Source of the DNA: Rhodovulum sp. 12E13 | GTDB taxonomy: Bacteria > Pseudomonadota > Alphaproteobacteria > Rhodobacterales > Rhodobacteraceae | DNA: 64,000 nucleotides | Assembly: GCF_003340565.1 (NCBI RefSeq) | Contig: NZ_QPLK01000004.1 | Coordinates: forward strand, 1-64,000 | Direction: 5' to 3' | Shown: in pieces, positions 18,120-29,638 of the stretch | Position numbering within the stretch: the stretch's first letter is position 1 | How the letters are laid out: the number at the start of each line of letters is the position of its first letter | Translations under genes and position numbers: made by a program | Notes under the pieces: model-generated | Told to the model about the DNA's origin: nothing | The model's input: only the letters and a program-made list of their open reading frames with translations | Databases searched by the model: none

Positions 18120-19004
18120 TCAGCCCGGGCGGCGCAGGCGGTTGCGCGCCACCTGTTCGCGCCACAGCGTGAACAGGCCCGCCGCGATGACGATGGCCGC
18201 GCCCAGCGCCACGTTCCACTCCAGCCGCTCGTCGAACACGGTGATTCCCAGCGTCGAGGCGAAGACGAGCTGGAGGTAGGCGAAGGGCTGCACCGCGCTC
18301 GCCTCGGCCACCTCGTAGGTGCGGATCAGGAGCCAGTGCCCCGATGCGCCGGTGATGCAGAGCGCGGCCATCCACGCCCAGTCGGGGCCCGTCATCGGCT
18401 CCCAGAACCAGATGCCGACGACGGTCATGAAGGCGGCACCGGTCGTCCCCGTCCAGAAGAACGAGGTGGCGGTGCTGTCGCGCCGCCCGACGTAACGGGT
18501 GAGCAGGCCGTAGAGCGCGAACATCGTCGCCGAGAGCAGCGGCACCAGCGCCTCGACCGAGAACACGGCGAATCCCGGCCGCAGGATCACCAGCACGCCG
18601 ACGAAGCCCACCCCGATCGCCACCCAGCGCCACGGCCCCACCCGCTCGCCCAGCACCGGGCCGGAAAGGGCTGCGATCAGCAGCGGGTAGGAGGCGAAGA
18701 CGGCGTGGCTCTCGACCAGCCCCAGCAGCACGAAGGCGAGCACCATCACGCATATCTCGGCGGCAAGCAGCACGCCGCGGAACGCTTGCACCCAGGGCTG
18801 CGAGGTGGCCGCGGCGGCGCGCAGGCCGGCCTGTCGCACCGCGAGCGTCACCACGAAGGCGGCGAAGAACCAGTAGCGGATCATCACCACCATCAGCACG
18901 TTGTATTCGCTCGCCAGGTGCCGCGAGATCCCGTCCTGCATGGCGAAGACGAAGGTGGTGGCCACCATCAGCAGGATGCCGAGCCGCGTGTTCTGCTCGG
19001 TCAT
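18120..19004 (-). CDS. EamA/DMT-family permease
   Basis: A 294-residue inner-membrane protein with about ten hydrophobic helices in two EamA repeats (for example FAMQDGISRHLA in the first and FALYGLLTRYVGRRD in the second). The drug/metabolite transporter superfamily exports small metabolites; the substrate is unknown. The start overlaps the mnmD stop by 4 bp, so it is probably expressed with mnmD. Confidence 0.9.
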   Translation of the reverse strand: MTEQNTRLGILLMVATTFVFAMQDGISRHLASEYNVLMVVMIRYWFFAAFVVTLAVRQAGLRAAAATSQPWVQAFRGVLLAAEICVMVLAFVLLGLVESHAVFASYPLLIAALSGPVLGERVGPWRWVAIGVGFVGVLVILRPGFAVFSVEALVPLLSATMFALYGLLTRYVGRRDSTATSFFWTGTTGAAFMTVVGIWFWEPMTGPDWAWMAALCITGASGHWLLIRTYEVAEASAVQPFAYLQLVFASTLGITVFDERLEWNVALGAAIVIAAGLFTLWREQVARNRLRRPG

Positions 19005-19687
19005 GGCCCGGCCCCGGCAGCCAGAACGCCGCGGCTCATGTGCCGCTTGCGCCCGTAGCCCGCCGCCCGCTCGACGGCAAAGCCCGCCTCGGCCAGCGAC
19101 CGCCGCACCGCGCCCGCCGCGGTGTAGGTGGCGAAGGTGCCGCCCGGCGCGGTGTGCCGCGCGACCTCGGCCATCAGCGACGGCTCCCACAGCTCGGGGT
19201 TCCTCGCCGGGGCGAAGCCGTCGAGGAACCAGGCATCCGCCGCGCTCTGCCAGACCGGCAGCATCCGTCGCGCGTCGCCCACGACCATGCCCGCTTCGAC
19301 CGAGCCGATGCGCGCGGCGAAGCCCTCGGGCCGCCAGGCCGCCACAAGTTGCCCCGCGAAGGGGGCGAGCGACGCGAAGGGCGCCAGCGCGCGCTCGACC
19401 TCGGCCGCCGTCAGCGGAAACGCCTCGAAGCCGAGATACAGCACCGGCACCTCGCCCGCCGCCTCGGCCAGCGCGAGGAGGTTCAGCCCCGTGCCCACGC
19501 CCAGCTCGGCCACGCGAAAGCCCGGGGTCAGCCGCCCCGGCAGCCCGTTGCCGGCGAGAAAGACGTGCCGCGCCTCGGCCAGCCCGTCCTGAAGCGAATA
19601 GTAGGGATCGCCGAAGCGGGTGGAGACGGGCACCTCGCCCGCGCGCCAGTCGAGCCCGGACGCCGCGCTGCTCTGGTCGCCGGTCAT
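19001..19687 (-). CDS. mnmD: tRNA U34 5-methylaminomethyl-2-thiouridine methyltransferase MnmD
   Basis: A 228-residue SAM-dependent methyltransferase matching the N-terminal half of MnmC (DUF752). It has TRFGDPYYSLQDGLAEARHV at the start, the SAM loop VAELGVGTGLNLLALAEA, and the catalytic-region block WFLDGFAPARNPELW. It would finish mnm5(s2)U34 in tRNA. In gammaproteobacteria it is fused to an FAD oxidase; here a separate FAD oxidoreductase gene begins 65 bp away on the other strand. The ATG at 19687 is chosen because upstream residues are non-conserved. Confidence 0.9.
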   Translation of the reverse strand: MTGDQSSAASGLDWRAGEVPVSTRFGDPYYSLQDGLAEARHVFLAGNGLPGRLTPGFRVAELGVGTGLNLLALAEAAGEVPVLYLGFEAFPLTAAEVERALAPFASLAPFAGQLVAAWRPEGFAARIGSVEAGMVVGDARRMLPVWQSAADAWFLDGFAPARNPELWEPSLMAEVARHTAPGGTFATYTAAGAVRRSLAEAGFAVERAAGYGRKRHMSRGVLAAGAGP

Positions 19688-19752
19688 GCGCTGCCCTATG
19701 CCTCCCCGGCCCGAGTTGGAACCGCGGCGGACTATCGGAGAGGGGCCGGACC

Positions 19753-20814
19753 TTGGCAAGCAGATGGGACGCGACGGTCATGGGCGGCGGGGTCTGGGGC
19801 CTCGCCTGCGCGTGGGAGATGGCCCGCCGCGGCGCCCGCGTCCGGCTGATCGAACGCGACCGGATCGGGGCGGGCGCGTCGGGCGGGGTGGTCGGCGCGC
19901 TCGCCCCCCACGCGCCGGAGCGGTGGGGGCCGCTCAAGGCGTTCCAGCTCGACAGCCTGCTCGCGGCGGAAGGCTTCTGGGCCGGCGTGGCCGACGCGTC
20001 CGGCCTCTCGCCCGGCTACGCCCGCACCGGCCGTCTGCAACCCATCGCGGACGCCGCCGCGCTCGCCCGCGCCGAGGAGCGGGTCGCGGCCGCCCGCACC
20101 CTCTGGCGGGGCGCGGCGGACTGGCGGGTGATCGACGCCGCCGAGGCGGGCGACTGGGCGCCCGCCAGCCCCACGGGCAAGCTGGTGCACGAGACGCTGG
20201 CCGCCCGGCTCCATCCGCGTCAGGCCGGCGCGGCGCTGGCGGCCGCGATCCGGGCGCGGGGCGGCGAGGTGGTGGAAGGCCATGGCGCGGCGGCACCGGA
20301 GCCTGAAACGGAACCGGTGATCTGGGCCACCGGCGCCGCGGGGCTGGCCGACCTGTCGGCCGCATTCGGCCGCGAGGTGGGGCGGCCGGTCAAGGGGCAG
20401 GCCGCCGTGCTCGGCCTCGACCGGCCGGGCACCCCGCAGATCGGCGGCGAGGGCCTGTTCGTCGTGTCCCACGAGGACGGCACGGTGGCCGTCGGCTCCA
20501 CCGCCGAGCGCGACTTCGGCGACCCCCACGCCACCGACGCGCAACTCGACGACGTGATCGCCCGCGCCCGCGCCACGGTGCCCGCCCTGCGCGAGGCCCC
20601 CGTGCTGCACCGCTGGGCCGGCCTGCGTCCCCGCGCTCGCTCGCGCCGGCCGATGCTGGGTGGGTGGCCCGGACGGCCGGGGCACCACGTGGCGAATGGC
20701 GGCTTCAAGATCGGCTTCGGCCTCGCCCCCGGGGTCGCCCGCGTCATGGCCGACCTCGTGCTCGACGGGCGCGACACCATCCCTCAGGGCTGCCGCGTCG
20801 AGGACAGCCTCTAG
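19753..20814 (+). CDS. FAD-dependent oxidoreductase (DAO family), possible MnmC oxidase partner
   Basis: A 353-residue D-amino-acid-oxidase-fold enzyme. The FAD loop VMGGGVWGLACAWEMARRGA is followed by an acidic residue after the second strand (LIERDRIG), and [18 protein letters not shown] near the C-terminus is the conserved DAO-type block. No ATG gives a complete first beta strand; TTG at 19753, preceded by GAGAGGGG, does. Lying divergently next to mnmD, it may be the separate oxidase half of MnmC, removing the carboxymethyl group of cmnm5U. A glycine-oxidase-like role is the alternative. Confidence 0.8.
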   Translation: MASRWDATVMGGGVWGLACAWEMARRGARVRLIERDRIGAGASGGVVGALAPHAPERWGPLKAFQLDSLLAAEGFWAGVADASGLSPGYARTGRLQPIADAAALARAEERVAAARTLWRGAADWRVIDAAEAGDWAPASPTGKLVHETLAARLHPRQAGAALAAAIRARGGEVVEGHGAAAPEPETEPVIWATGAAGLADLSAAFGREVGRPVKGQAAVLGLDRPGTPQIGGEGLFVVSHEDGTVAVGSTAERDFGDPHATDAQLDDVIARARATVPALREAPVLHRWAGLRPRARSRRPMLGGWPGRPGHHVANGGFKIGFGLAPGVARVMADLVLDGRDTIPQGCRVEDSL

Positions 20815-21240
20815 GATGCCCGGCATGGATCGCGAGATCGTCGAGCGGTGGGGGCCGAGACGCGCTTTCCCTGCGGACCCCTCTGCGTAGGGCCGCGGCC
20901 GATCTCGGCGGGGCGCTTGGGACCGCGCCTTTCCTGCCTCCGGCCTGACGGACGCCCGGGGTGAAGCCACCCACCTCGGGACGGGACCCAGAATTTTCTG
21001 GGAAATTCTGGGCGTCAGATCCTTCCAGAAGGATCTGGGCGGCTCGAGCGCAGCCGCTCGTGACCATGCAGGTGTCGCTTCATTCAGGGGCCCGTGGCGC
21101 GCGGTCTGTTCTTGCAGCCCGCACGCGGCGGGCGCCGATGCGACATCGCCATGCGCCCGCCCTGACGTATGGGCGTGCGCCGTCGGGGTTCGCCAGCCAG
21201 GACGATGCGGACGCATTGCGCGAGCACCGCCCGGACCGGC
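20815..21240. other. Intergenic region with tandem hairpins
   Basis: A 426-bp gap between two convergent genes with no convincing coding frame and no tRNA. Its main content is a pair of near-perfect hairpins at 20987-21037 (listed separately) and a weak third at about 21046-21060. The flanks are GC-rich and low complexity. Confidence 0.6.
20987..21037. repeat. Two tandem perfect hairpins, REP/terminator-like
   Basis: Hairpin 1 is CCCAGAATTT (20987-20996), loop TCTGGG, AAATTCTGGG (21003-21012). Hairpin 2 is CAGATCCTTC (21016-21025), loop CA, GAAGGATCTG (21028-21037). Both stems are 10 bp without mismatch and are AT-richer than the surroundings. Placed between two convergent genes, they may end both transcripts, or be a dispersed palindromic element. 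Confidence 0.75.
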
Positions 21241-22131
21241 CTAGACCTTCAGCGCCAGCCGCGCCGCGAGCCACGCCACGAAAAGCGTGGCGAACTCCAC
21301 GGGCATCAGCGCGGCGAGCCCGGGCGCATCGGCTGCCATCGGCACGTGCCACAGCGCCAGGCCCGAGCCGGGCCCGGCCAGCGCCGTGCCCAGCACCGCG
21401 AAGGCGTTGTTGGCGACGTGCAGGCCCAGCGCCGCGCCAAGCGCCCCCGTCCGCGCCGTGAGGTCGGCCGCGACGAGGCCGAAGGCCACGCCCCACACCG
21501 CGAACCAGACCGCGTTGTCGCCGGCCGATTCGGGCGCCCAGTGCGCGAGGCCGAACAGCGTCGCGGGGATCAGCATCCATGCCGGCCAGCCCGGCATCCG
21601 CGCCGCGATCTGCTGCTGGAGGTAGCCGCGGAAGAACAGCTCCTCCGTGCCGGCCTGCACGATGATCGCCGCAAGCGACAGCGGCAGCAGCGCCAGCCAA
21701 AGCCCTGCGCTCATCGCCTCGTTGCGCACCAGCGCGTAATCCTGCGGCAAGAGCACCAGCAACCCGCCGTAGAGCAGCCCCGTCGACAGCGCGACGCGCA
21801 GGAAGTCGGACACCACCGCCTCCCACGGGCCGAACAGCGTGCCCAGGCCCCGCCCGTGGATCGCCCGCAGCGCCATCGCCAGGCCGGTGCCGAAGAACGC
21901 GAAGGAGAACAGGGCGAACAGCGTGCCGCGTGCCGTGTCGCCCGAGAATGTCGCCTCGTCCCAGATCGCCTGCATGGTCGCGGGGCCGATCAGCGAGGCG
22001 AGGAAGGCCAGGAACAGCTGGTAGAGCGCCAGCCCCGCGACGAAGGCGGTGACGAGGCCGGCGGCCGTGCGCCACCACTCGGCCCGATCGCGCGCGGGCG
22101 CCACGTATGCCTCGTGCGCGTCGTAGCTCAT
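21241..22131 (-). CDS. CPBP-family intramembrane metalloprotease
   Basis: A 296-residue membrane protein with about seven to eight hydrophobic helices. The three CPBP (Abi/Rce1-like) motifs are present: [12 protein letters not shown] (Glu-Glu...Arg), LFGLAHW, and LHVANNAF. The family are membrane-embedded glutamate proteases, some acting on prenylated or regulatory peptides; the target here is unknown. It is divergent from ilvD. Confidence 0.88.
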   Translation of the reverse strand: MSYDAHEAYVAPARDRAEWWRTAAGLVTAFVAGLALYQLFLAFLASLIGPATMQAIWDEATFSGDTARGTLFALFSFAFFGTGLAMALRAIHGRGLGTLFGPWEAVVSDFLRVALSTGLLYGGLLVLLPQDYALVRNEAMSAGLWLALLPLSLAAIIVQAGTEELFFRGYLQQQIAARMPGWPAWMLIPATLFGLAHWAPESAGDNAVWFAVWGVAFGLVAADLTARTGALGAALGLHVANNAFAVLGTALAGPGSGLALWHVPMAADAPGLAALMPVEFATLFVAWLAARLALKV

Positions 22132-22266
22132 CGGCTCCCCTCCCGTCCGCTTCACGTAGGCGCAGGGGCGCGCGGCCGCAACGCGGCCCGCTTGCCCCGC
22201 CCCCTGCCGCGCTCTATCCACGTCGCGTCAGGGCCGAGCCACGGGCCGATCCACGGGGAGGGACAG

Positions 22267-24030
22267 ATGCTCAAGCGCAAGTGGGACAAGTCGAAGCTGC
22301 CGAGCCGGCACACCACGCAGGGGCCGGAGCGCGCGCCGCATCGCTCCTACTACTACGCCATGGGCCTGTCGGAGCAGGAGATCGACCAGCCCTTCGTCGG
22401 CGTCGCCACCTGCTGGAACGAGGCCGCGCCCTGCAACATCGCGCTCGCCCGTCAGGCGCAGGCGGTCAAGCTGGGGGTGAAGTCGGAGGGCGGCACGCCG
22501 CGCGAGTTCACCACGATCACCGTGACCGACGGCATCGCCATGGGCCACGAGGGGATGCGCTCGTCGCTGCCCTCGCGCGAGGCGATCGCCGACACGGTGG
22601 AACTGACGGTGCGCGGCCACGGCTACGACGCGCTGGTGGGTCTTGCCGGCTGCGACAAGTCGCTGCCGGGCATGATGATGGCGATGGTGCGCCTCAACGT
22701 GCCCTCGGTCTTCATCTACGGCGGCTCGATCCTGCCGGGCCGGGTGCCCGCGGGCGCCGACGTGCCGGAGGATTTCGCGAGCCGCGACCTGACCGTGCAG
22801 GACATGTTCGAGGCGGTGGGCCGCAACCAGAACGGCACCCTGTCGGATGCCGCGCTGGCGATCCTCGAGCGGGTGGCCTGCCCCTCGGCCGGGGCCTGCG
22901 GCGGCCAGTTCACCGCCAACACGATGGCCTGCGTCTCCGAGGCGATCGGGCTTGCCCTGATGAACTCCTCCGGCATGCCCGCGCCCTACGAGAGCCGCGA
23001 CCGCTACGGCGAGGCGTCCGGCGCCGCGGTGATGAACCTGATCGAGCAGAACATCCGCGCGCGCGACTGCGTCACCCGCCAGAGCCTCGAGAACGCCGCC
23101 CGCGTCGTCGCCTGCACCGGCGGGTCGACCAACGCGGGTCTCCACCTGCCGGCCATCGCGCACGAGGCGGGCATCGACTTCGACCTGTTCGACGTCTGCG
23201 AGATCTTCCACGACACGCCCTATTTCGTCGATCTCAAGCCGGGCGGGCAGTACGTCGCGAAAGACCTGTTCGACGCCGGCGGCGTGCCCGTGGTGATGAA
23301 GGAGCTTCGCAAGGCGGGCCTGATCCACGAGGATTGCATCACCGCCTCGGGCCGTTCCATCGGCGAGGAGCTCGACCGGATCGAGGGCGAAGCCGACGGC
23401 CGGGTGATCTACCCCATCGACAAGCCGCTGTCGAAGACGGGCGGCGTGGTCGGCCTTTCGGGCAATCTGGCCCCCGACGGCGCCATCGTGAAGGTCGCCG
23501 GGATCGCGCCCGAGGATCAGGTGTTCACCGGCCCCGCCCGCGTCTTCGACAGCGAGGAAGAGGCCTTCGCCGCCGTCAAGGCGCGCGGCTACGAGGAAGG
23601 CGAGGTGATCGTGATCCGCAACGAGGGGCCCGCGGGCGGCCCCGGCATGCGCGAGATGCTGGCCACCACCGCCGCGCTGTCGGGCCAGGGCATGGGCAAG
23701 AAGGTGGCGCTCATCACCGACGGCCGCTTCTCGGGCGCGACCCGCGGCTTCTGCGTGGGCCATGTCGGGCCGGAGGCCGCGCATGGCGGCCCCATAGGGA
23801 TGCTGCGGAACGGCGACATGATCACCATCGACGCGGTGAAGGGGTCGCTTTCGGTCGACCTGTCCGACGAGGAGCTGGCCAAGCGCCGCGAGGCATGGCC
23901 CGGCCCCCGCAAGACGATCTATGCCACCGGCGCCATCCACAAGTTCGCCAGGCTGGTGGGCGGCGCGCGCTGGGGCGCCGTCACCCACCCCGGCGGCAAG
24001 GCCGAGGAACACGTCTACATGGACCTCTGA
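22267..24030 (+). CDS. ilvD: Dihydroxy-acid dehydratase
   Basis: A 587-residue Fe-S dehydratase of branched-chain amino acid synthesis, converting 2,3-dihydroxy-isovalerate and -methylvalerate to the 2-oxo acids. Conserved elements include [25 protein letters not shown] and [16 protein letters not shown] (cluster cysteines), and [19 protein letters not shown] near the C-terminus. The three-cysteine pattern favours a [2Fe-2S] or labile [4Fe-4S] cluster. The ATG at 22267 follows GGGAGGGACAG. Related IlvD/EDD sugar-acid dehydratases are possible but the motifs fit IlvD best. Confidence 0.93.
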   Translation: MLKRKWDKSKLPSRHTTQGPERAPHRSYYYAMGLSEQEIDQPFVGVATCWNEAAPCNIALARQAQAVKLGVKSEGGTPREFTTITVTDGIAMGHEGMRSSLPSREAIADTVELTVRGHGYDALVGLAGCDKSLPGMMMAMVRLNVPSVFIYGGSILPGRVPAGADVPEDFASRDLTVQDMFEAVGRNQNGTLSDAALAILERVACPSAGACGGQFTANTMACVSEAIGLALMNSSGMPAPYESRDRYGEASGAAVMNLIEQNIRARDCVTRQSLENAARVVACTGGSTNAGLHLPAIAHEAGIDFDLFDVCEIFHDTPYFVDLKPGGQYVAKDLFDAGGVPVVMKELRKAGLIHEDCITASGRSIGEELDRIEGEADGRVIYPIDKPLSKTGGVVGLSGNLAPDGAIVKVAGIAPEDQVFTGPARVFDSEEEAFAAVKARGYEEGEVIVIRNEGPAGGPGMREMLATTAALSGQGMGKKVALITDGRFSGATRGFCVGHVGPEAAHGGPIGMLRNGDMITIDAVKGSLSVDLSDEELAKRREAWPGPRKTIYATGAIHKFARLVGGARWGAVTHPGGKAEEHVYMDL

Positions 24031-24043
24031 CATCGCCTTGCGG

Positions 24044-24601
24044 ATGATCGCTCCGCCCGAGGGCTGGCCCTGGCCCCCTGGCACGAGCTGGGCGTGGCGG
24101 GCCGACCTGGCCACGGGCGGCGCGCATCTCTGGCCCGGCCGCTGGGCTGAGCCGGGCCGTCCGGTCGCGCCCGGGCTCAAGGTGTTCCACGAGGGCGCGC
24201 CGCCGGCCGCCGTGATCGCCCCGGGGGCCGGAGGCCTCGCTCTCTGGGGGGAGGAGCGTGCCGGCCTCTTCGTCTCACTTGCGGTCGATCTGTCTGCCGA
24301 GGGCGTGGCGGGTCTCACCTCGCGCCGCGTCGTCACGCTTGCCGCCCGCGCGCACCTGACCGCCGAACGCCCGCTTCTCGGCCGGCTCAACCTGCGCCAC
24401 GGCCCGAACACCGCGCAGCAGCCGCGCCCGGCGCGAATCGCGGGTGGCCTGCTGCTCGCCGAGTTCGATCTCGCCTACATGGGTCTCTCACATGCGCCGG
24501 TCACCGCCGGCTGGATCGACCTGATCGTCGAGCGCCCGAACGGTGCGGGCCTGGTCCTGACCGACCTGACCGTCAGCCACCGCCCGCGGGCCGAGCCGTG
24601 A
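24044..24601 (+). CDS. DUF6478-like protein, short form
   Basis: A 185-residue cytosolic-looking protein without signal or membrane segment. From memory it matches the C-terminal part of a Rhodobacteraceae family (DUF6478) that shares PGTSWAWRADL, LNLRHGPNTAQ, EFDLAYMGLSHAPVTAGWID and LTDLTVSHRPRAE. Members I recall are longer, with an N-terminal helical region that is missing here. It lies 13 bp after ilvD and may be co-transcribed. Function unknown. Confidence 0.65.
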   Translation: MIAPPEGWPWPPGTSWAWRADLATGGAHLWPGRWAEPGRPVAPGLKVFHEGAPPAAVIAPGAGGLALWGEERAGLFVSLAVDLSAEGVAGLTSRRVVTLAARAHLTAERPLLGRLNLRHGPNTAQQPRPARIAGGLLLAEFDLAYMGLSHAPVTAGWIDLIVERPNGAGLVLTDLTVSHRPRAEP

Positions 24602-26686
<2,085 letters not shown>

Positions 26687-27224
26687 GCTGCCGGCAGCGC
26701 GACCGCCGCCCTGCGTCTCCTGCCCGGGCGGCAACACCCAAGCAGCCGCCGATCCGCTCCGGAGCCGTCCTCGGCGACCCACGCGCGGCAGGCAGGCCGG
26801 CAGCCGGGCAAGCGGAATCGCCGAGGGGCTTCGCGCGGCAAGCGCGGGGAGACGGCCGTTCCACTTGCTCGTCGAGGACCGTACGTCTGACGCTGCGGCA
26901 GTCGAGGACGGATGCGGAGCGGATCACCACCCGCGCGGGTGCGTCCGAGCCCCCAGTTCCACTCTTCCGCCCGCGCGACGGCGGCTTCGGGGCGCGTCCG
27001 CGCCGCGCGGTCGCGCGGCGCCGGACCCAACGGAGCGAGCGGCCGCAAGGCCGAGAGAGGAGGCGGGAGCGCCCCCGGCACGGCCACGCGCTGCTGTTTC
27101 CACCCGCGCCACGGTGCCGGACGGCTTCCCGATATTGTCGGGCGAGCGCCGCTTTCCTGCCCCATTCCGCCGCCATCACGGGGTCAATCACACCCGTGGG
27201 GGCAGGGGTGTGCGGGGAAGCGGG
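26687..27224. other. Long intergenic region before the LysR gene
   Basis: A 538-bp stretch without a convincing gene. All long frames here have arginine/proline/alanine-rich low-complexity translations. The only structure I see is the inverted repeat CACGGG-N10-CCCGTG at 27177-27198, about 27 bp before the LysR start, which could be an autoregulatory operator. It might also hold gene remnants, but I see no recognisable motif. Confidence 0.5.
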
Positions 27225-28130
27225 ATGGACAGACTGACGGAAATGGAAGCCTTCGCCACCGTTGTGGACCAGGGGGGGTTCACCGACGCCGCGAAGAAGA
27301 TGGGGATCTCGAAGTCGGCCGTCTCCAAGCACGTCTCGTCGCTCGAGGCGCGGCTGGGCGCGCGGCTGCTCAACCGCACCACGCGCCGCGTCTCGCCGAC
27401 CGAGATCGGGCTGGCCTACTACGACCGGGCCCGCCGCGTGCTGAACGATGCGGGCGAGGCCGACGCGCTCGTCACCGCGATGCAATCCGCGCCGTCGGGC
27501 CTGCTGCGCATCTCGGTCGCCACCGATTTCGGGGTGAATCACCTCTCGCCGGTGATCGGCGACTTCCTGCAGGAATACCCCGACATCACCGTGAACATGG
27601 TGCTCAACAACCGCTACGTGGAGTTGATCTCCGAAGGGTTCGACATGGCGGTGCGGATCGGCGAGCTGGAGGATTCCACGCTGCGCGCCCGCAAGCTCGC
27701 CGCGACCACCAAGCGCATGATCGCGTCGCCGAGCTACTTCCAGCGCTTCGGCCGGCCCATGCGGATCGACGACCTCAACGAGCACAAGCTGCTGCACTAT
27801 TCCAACCAGTCCAACGGCAACCTGTGGAAGGTGACCGCCCCCTCGGGCGAGAAGCGGCAGATCCGCACCTCGGGCTGGCTGACGGTCAACGACGGGCAAT
27901 CGCTGCTCAACGCCGCGATCGCCGGCCTCGGCATCGCCTATCTGCCTACCTTCCTCTACGCCGACGCGATGCGCGACGGCCTGGTGGAAGAGGCCATTCC
28001 CGACCTGCCGGTCGATCCCCTGGGCATCTACGCGGTCTATCCGCCGGGGCGGTTCACCCAGCCCAAGGTGCGCGCCTTCATCGACTTCCTCGTGCGCAAG
28101 TTCGCCGACAAGAGCGACACCGCGTGGTGA
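27225..28130 (+). CDS. LysR-family transcriptional regulator
   Basis: A 301-residue LysR-type regulator. The N-terminal winged HTH (AFATVVDQGGFTDAAKKMGI, SKSAVSKHVSSLEARLGARL) is followed by a periplasmic-binding-fold effector domain. The HTH and linker resemble the large LTTR subgroup with NRTTRRVSPTEIG. The target genes are unknown: the flanks are an unrelated catabolic gene (same strand, 538 bp away) and a convergent OmpA-like gene. GGGGAAG lies before the ATG. Confidence 0.93.
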   Translation: MDRLTEMEAFATVVDQGGFTDAAKKMGISKSAVSKHVSSLEARLGARLLNRTTRRVSPTEIGLAYYDRARRVLNDAGEADALVTAMQSAPSGLLRISVATDFGVNHLSPVIGDFLQEYPDITVNMVLNNRYVELISEGFDMAVRIGELEDSTLRARKLAATTKRMIASPSYFQRFGRPMRIDDLNEHKLLHYSNQSNGNLWKVTAPSGEKRQIRTSGWLTVNDGQSLLNAAIAGLGIAYLPTFLYADAMRDGLVEEAIPDLPVDPLGIYAVYPPGRFTQPKVRAFIDFLVRKFADKSDTAW

Positions 28131-28148
28131 CGCCCGCCCGCCGGTGAT

Positions 28149-29069
28149 CTAGCGCTCCGCCACCACCGCCTCGACACGCCGGTTCGCCTCGCGCCCCGCC
28201 TCGGTGGCGTTGGTGGCGCGCGGCGCGAGCCAGCCCACCCCCTCGGCCGACAACCGCTCTGCCGCGATGCCGTGCTCCGCCACCAGCCGGTCGCGCACCG
28301 CCGCGGCCCGCCGGCGCGAGAGGTCGATATTGGCGGCGAGGCCGCCCTCGGCATCGGTGTGGCCCACCAGGGCCACCCGTGCCCCGGGGTTGTCGCCGAG
28401 CCACAGCGCCAACGCATCGATCGAGGCGAAGCCGCCCGCGTCGAGCGCCGTCTCGCCGGTCTCGAACGTCACGTCCCACAGCACCGCGTGCCCCTCTTCG
28501 GCCAGCGTGCGGGAAAGCTCCCCCGGGGCGCGCGGCAAGGCATCGGCCTCGTCGCGCGTCTCGCGCGCCTCCTCCGGCCCTATGGAGGTGACTTGAACGA
28601 AGCCGCGCGCCTGCGTCGCGCTGACCATCACCGCGCGCCACCGCGCGCCCTCCGGCGCGCTCTTCTGCGCCGACAGGTAGCGATAGCGGCCGAGATCGAC
28701 ATACATCTCGGGGGGCGGCAGCGCGTCGGTCGCGAAGCGGAACTCGAAGCCGCCGCACGCGTCCGCCGCGCAGTCGAGCAGGACGGCGTAGCCCTCTCCC
28801 TCGAGCGCGTCGCGGATCGGTGCCATGAGCTGCGCGGGCGTCAGCCCCGGCTGGGGGATCTGCCAGACCTGCCTGTGCACGGTGCCCTCGGCGCGGATCG
28901 TCTGCACCTCGCCCGCCTGCCAGACCGTCACCGGCAGGTTCACCGCGCCCTGCGGTTCGTCGCGGTCGACCACGAGCGACGCGAGCGGCGGGAGGGGTGG
29001 AAACGCCTCCTGCGCAGACGCGGCGCCGGGCAGCATGCCCACCAGGGCGGAGAGCAGCGCGCCCCTCAT
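28149..29069 (-). CDS. OmpA-family envelope protein
   Basis: A 306-residue secreted protein. A signal peptide (LLSALVGMLPGAASAQ) precedes a middle domain with two cysteines (DCAADACGG), and the C-terminal third is an OmpA-like peptidoglycan-binding domain with GHTDAEGGLAANIDLSRRR. It probably sits in the periplasm bound to peptidoglycan. The start overlaps the stop of the AhpD-like gene by 4 bp. Confidence 0.88.
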   Translation of the reverse strand: MRGALLSALVGMLPGAASAQEAFPPLPPLASLVVDRDEPQGAVNLPVTVWQAGEVQTIRAEGTVHRQVWQIPQPGLTPAQLMAPIRDALEGEGYAVLLDCAADACGGFEFRFATDALPPPEMYVDLGRYRYLSAQKSAPEGARWRAVMVSATQARGFVQVTSIGPEEARETRDEADALPRAPGELSRTLAEEGHAVLWDVTFETGETALDAGGFASIDALALWLGDNPGARVALVGHTDAEGGLAANIDLSRRRAAAVRDRLVAEHGIAAERLSAEGVGWLAPRATNATEAGREANRRVEAVVAER

Positions 29070-29638
29070 CGGCTTTGCGCGTGATACTCCGGGTTGGGGC
29101 GCATGTCGGTCGCCGAGGCGAGCCGGTTGGTCATGTTGAAGAAGGCGGCGACGGCGGCCACGTCCCAGATGTCGCGGTCGGTCAGGCCGTGCGCGCGCAG
29201 CGCCTCGCGGTCGGCCTCCTCCACCTTGGCGCTCTCCACCGTGACCTTCTCGGCGAAGGCCAGCATGGCGTGCTGGCGCGGCTCGAGCGGGGCGGTGCGC
29301 CAGTTCATCACGAGGTGCTCGCCCAGCGCCGGGTCGCCCGACAGCGCCCGCACCGCCTGTCCATGCGCCGTGAGGCAGTAGAAGCAGCGGTTCACCGAAC
29401 TCACCACCACCGCGATCATCTCGCGCTCCAGCTTCGACAGGCCCGAGGGCGCCAGCATCAGGTCGTTGTACATCGCCGCGAAGGCGTCGAACTTCGCGGT
29501 GTCGAAGGCGTAGGCGCGCAGCACGTTCGGCACCAGGCCGAGCTTGTCCTCGCACTTGGCGAAATACGCCGCGACATGCTCCGGCAGCGGGTCGACCGGG
29601 GGCAGGTCGAGCGCGGTGGGTCGGTCTGCTTCGGTCAT
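29066..29638 (-). CDS. AhpD-like/peroxidase-related (carboxymuconolactone decarboxylase-fold) protein
   Basis: A 190-residue all-helical protein of the AhpD/CMD superfamily. The redox motif is in REMIAVVVSSVNRCFYCLTAHG, with Glu upstream, the CxxC pair and the trailing His used by alkylhydroperoxidases. It matches the uncharacterized peroxidase-related subgroup. Likely role: thiol-dependent peroxide reduction. It is coupled by overlap to both neighbours (OmpA-like gene and acetyltransferase). Confidence 0.88.
   Translation of the reverse strand: MTEADRPTALDLPPVDPLPEHVAAYFAKCEDKLGLVPNVLRAYAFDTAKFDAFAAMYNDLMLAPSGLSKLEREMIAVVVSSVNRCFYCLTAHGQAVRALSGDPALGEHLVMNWRTAPLEPRQHAMLAFAEKVTVESAKVEEADREALRAHGLTDRDIWDVAAVAAFFNMTNRLASATDMRPNPEYHAQSR

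Noticed and set aside
20815-21240. A tRNA or small RNA gene in the hairpin region
   Set aside because: The hairpins are simple linear stems; no cloverleaf or CCA end is visible.
26687-27224. A missing gene in the long gap before the LysR regulator
   Set aside because: All frames are low-complexity Arg/Pro/Ala-rich and none has a motif or a good start.
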